A DNA stretch of 64,000 nt from the NCBI GenBank assembly GCA_016713025.1, contig JADJPZ010000004.1, positions 620,001 through 684,000 on the forward strand. The letters run 5' to 3'. Shown here piece after piece: positions 63,375-64,000 of this stretch (positions within the stretch are counted from its first letter, which is position 1; each line of letters starts with the position of its first letter). Below the pieces are notes generated by a model, which saw only the letters and a list, made by a program, of their open reading frames with translations, ran no database searches and was not told where the DNA came from. Origin of the DNA: Saprospiraceae bacterium. Its GTDB lineage: Bacteria; Bacteroidota; Bacteroidia; Chitinophagales; Saprospiraceae. Position numbers and translations under genes: made by a program.

Positions 63375-64000
63375 ATGAGAAACCTTTTAATCATTTTTGT
63401 TTTGCTTGCCGGATTTCAGTATTGTTTCGCACAGCCTGTACCCATGGATCCGGATATCAGGTACGGAAAGTTGTCCAATGGCATGACTTATTACATCCGA
63501 CACAACAAAGAACCAAAAGAACGTGCAAGCTTTTATATCATTCAGGACGTAGGTGCAGTACTGGAAGAAGATGATCAGGATGGATTGGCACATTTTCTGG
63601 AGCACATGGCCTTCAATGGGACAAAACATTTTCCCGGCAAGGGCATCATCAAAACTTTGGAAAGGCATGGAGTGGCATTTGGTCGTAATATCAATGCTTA
63701 TACCAGTAATGATGAGACAGTTTATAATCTTAGTGAAGTGCCTATCAAAAATCCCGGACTGCTGGATACATGTCTGTTGATACTCAATGACTGGTCAGAT
63801 TATCTGTTATTGACAAATGAAGAAATTGATGCTGAACGGGGTGTTATTTCCGAAGAATGGCGTACGCGTAGAAATGCGGGATTCAGATTGCGAGAAAAGT
63901 ATTTTCCTGTATTGCTGAAGGACTCAAAATTTGCACAGCGCGATGTGATTGGAAAACTTGATGTCATTAAAAACTTCAAACCTGAAACTTTAAAACAATT
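63375..64000 (+). CDS. M16-family zinc peptidase, N-terminal part (runs off window)
   Basis: The first 208 residues of an insulinase-like (M16) metallopeptidase; no stop occurs before the right edge. A signal peptide ends near residue 19 (YCFAQ). The inverted zinc motif HFLEH lies near residue 75 in the GLAHFLEHMAFNGT segment, and the third ligand glutamate is expected in the VISEEWRTRR segment near 160. An NAYTSNDETVYNL motif lies between them. Such proteins usually continue to over 900 residues with a second, inactive M16 half. It would degrade peptides in the periplasm. Confidence 0.92.
   Translation, partial: MRNLLIIFVLLAGFQYCFAQPVPMDPDIRYGKLSNGMTYYIRHNKEPKERASFYIIQDVGAVLEEDDQDGLAHFLEHMAFNGTKHFPGKGIIKTLERHGVAFGRNINAYTSNDETVYNLSEVPIKNPGLLDTCLLILNDWSDYLLLTNEEIDAERGVISEEWRTRRNAGFRLREKYFPVLLKDSKFAQRDVIGKLDVIKNFKPETLKQ

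Overview
The window looks like a chromosomal segment of a Bacteroidota bacterium, probably Saprospiraceae-like; the rank below phylum is inference. Supporting signs are two SusC/SusD pairs, a TonB-dependent receptor, Bacteroidota-type ribosomal proteins, a DUF2795 protein, low G+C, AT-rich leaders without Shine-Dalgarno sequences, and many matches to the Bacteroidota -7 element TAnnTTTG. No tRNA, rRNA, CRISPR array or transposase gene was found.

Layout. (1) 1-556 is the end of a TonB-dependent receptor. (2) 911-21785 is a long minus-strand run built from three intact S1 sulfatases, one sulfatase remnant, an alkylsulfatase-like metallo-beta-lactamase protein, four DUF1254/DUF1214 proteins plus a remnant of a fifth, a coniferyl-aldehyde-type aldehyde dehydrogenase, a D-aminoacylase-like amidohydrolase, a KAS III-like enzyme, a frameshifted flavin monooxygenase and a fatty acid hydroxylase/CDGSH fusion. 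It reads as an accessory pathway for a sulfated, possibly lipid-like substrate, with several decaying genes. (3) 22257-34635 is mostly core: rplU-rpmA, a GH5 glycosidase, rpsO, pnp, a BioD/PTA-N-like protein, glgC, a CBS protein, etfBA and a TPR protein. (4) 34640-45429 holds two susCD pairs, each preceded by a C/T-only heptanucleotide repeat tract and a shared promoter-like block. (5) 45430-46369 is an intergenic island of palindromes and a MITE-like element. (6) 46370-54673 holds an RNA methyltransferase, an SSS symporter, a 38-aa membrane peptide, a PIG-L deacetylase, an NqrM-like protein, MazG and a class V aminotransferase.

(7) 54674-60870 is the most unusual region. It is three tandem units, each a small protein with a PD-(D/E)xK-like nuclease signature followed by a roughly 497-residue protein ending in DUF4253, separated by a conserved spacer of about 200 bp. 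Small proteins differ at their C-termini while their partners differ in two AT-rich segments within conserved frames. This resembles a diversified toxin/immunity (polymorphic toxin) cassette array; only the middle small protein keeps the full nuclease signature. (8) 61038-64000 returns to core genes: queA, a DUF2795 protein, cmk and the start of an M16 peptidase.

All calls come from reading the sequence and family knowledge; no database search was run.
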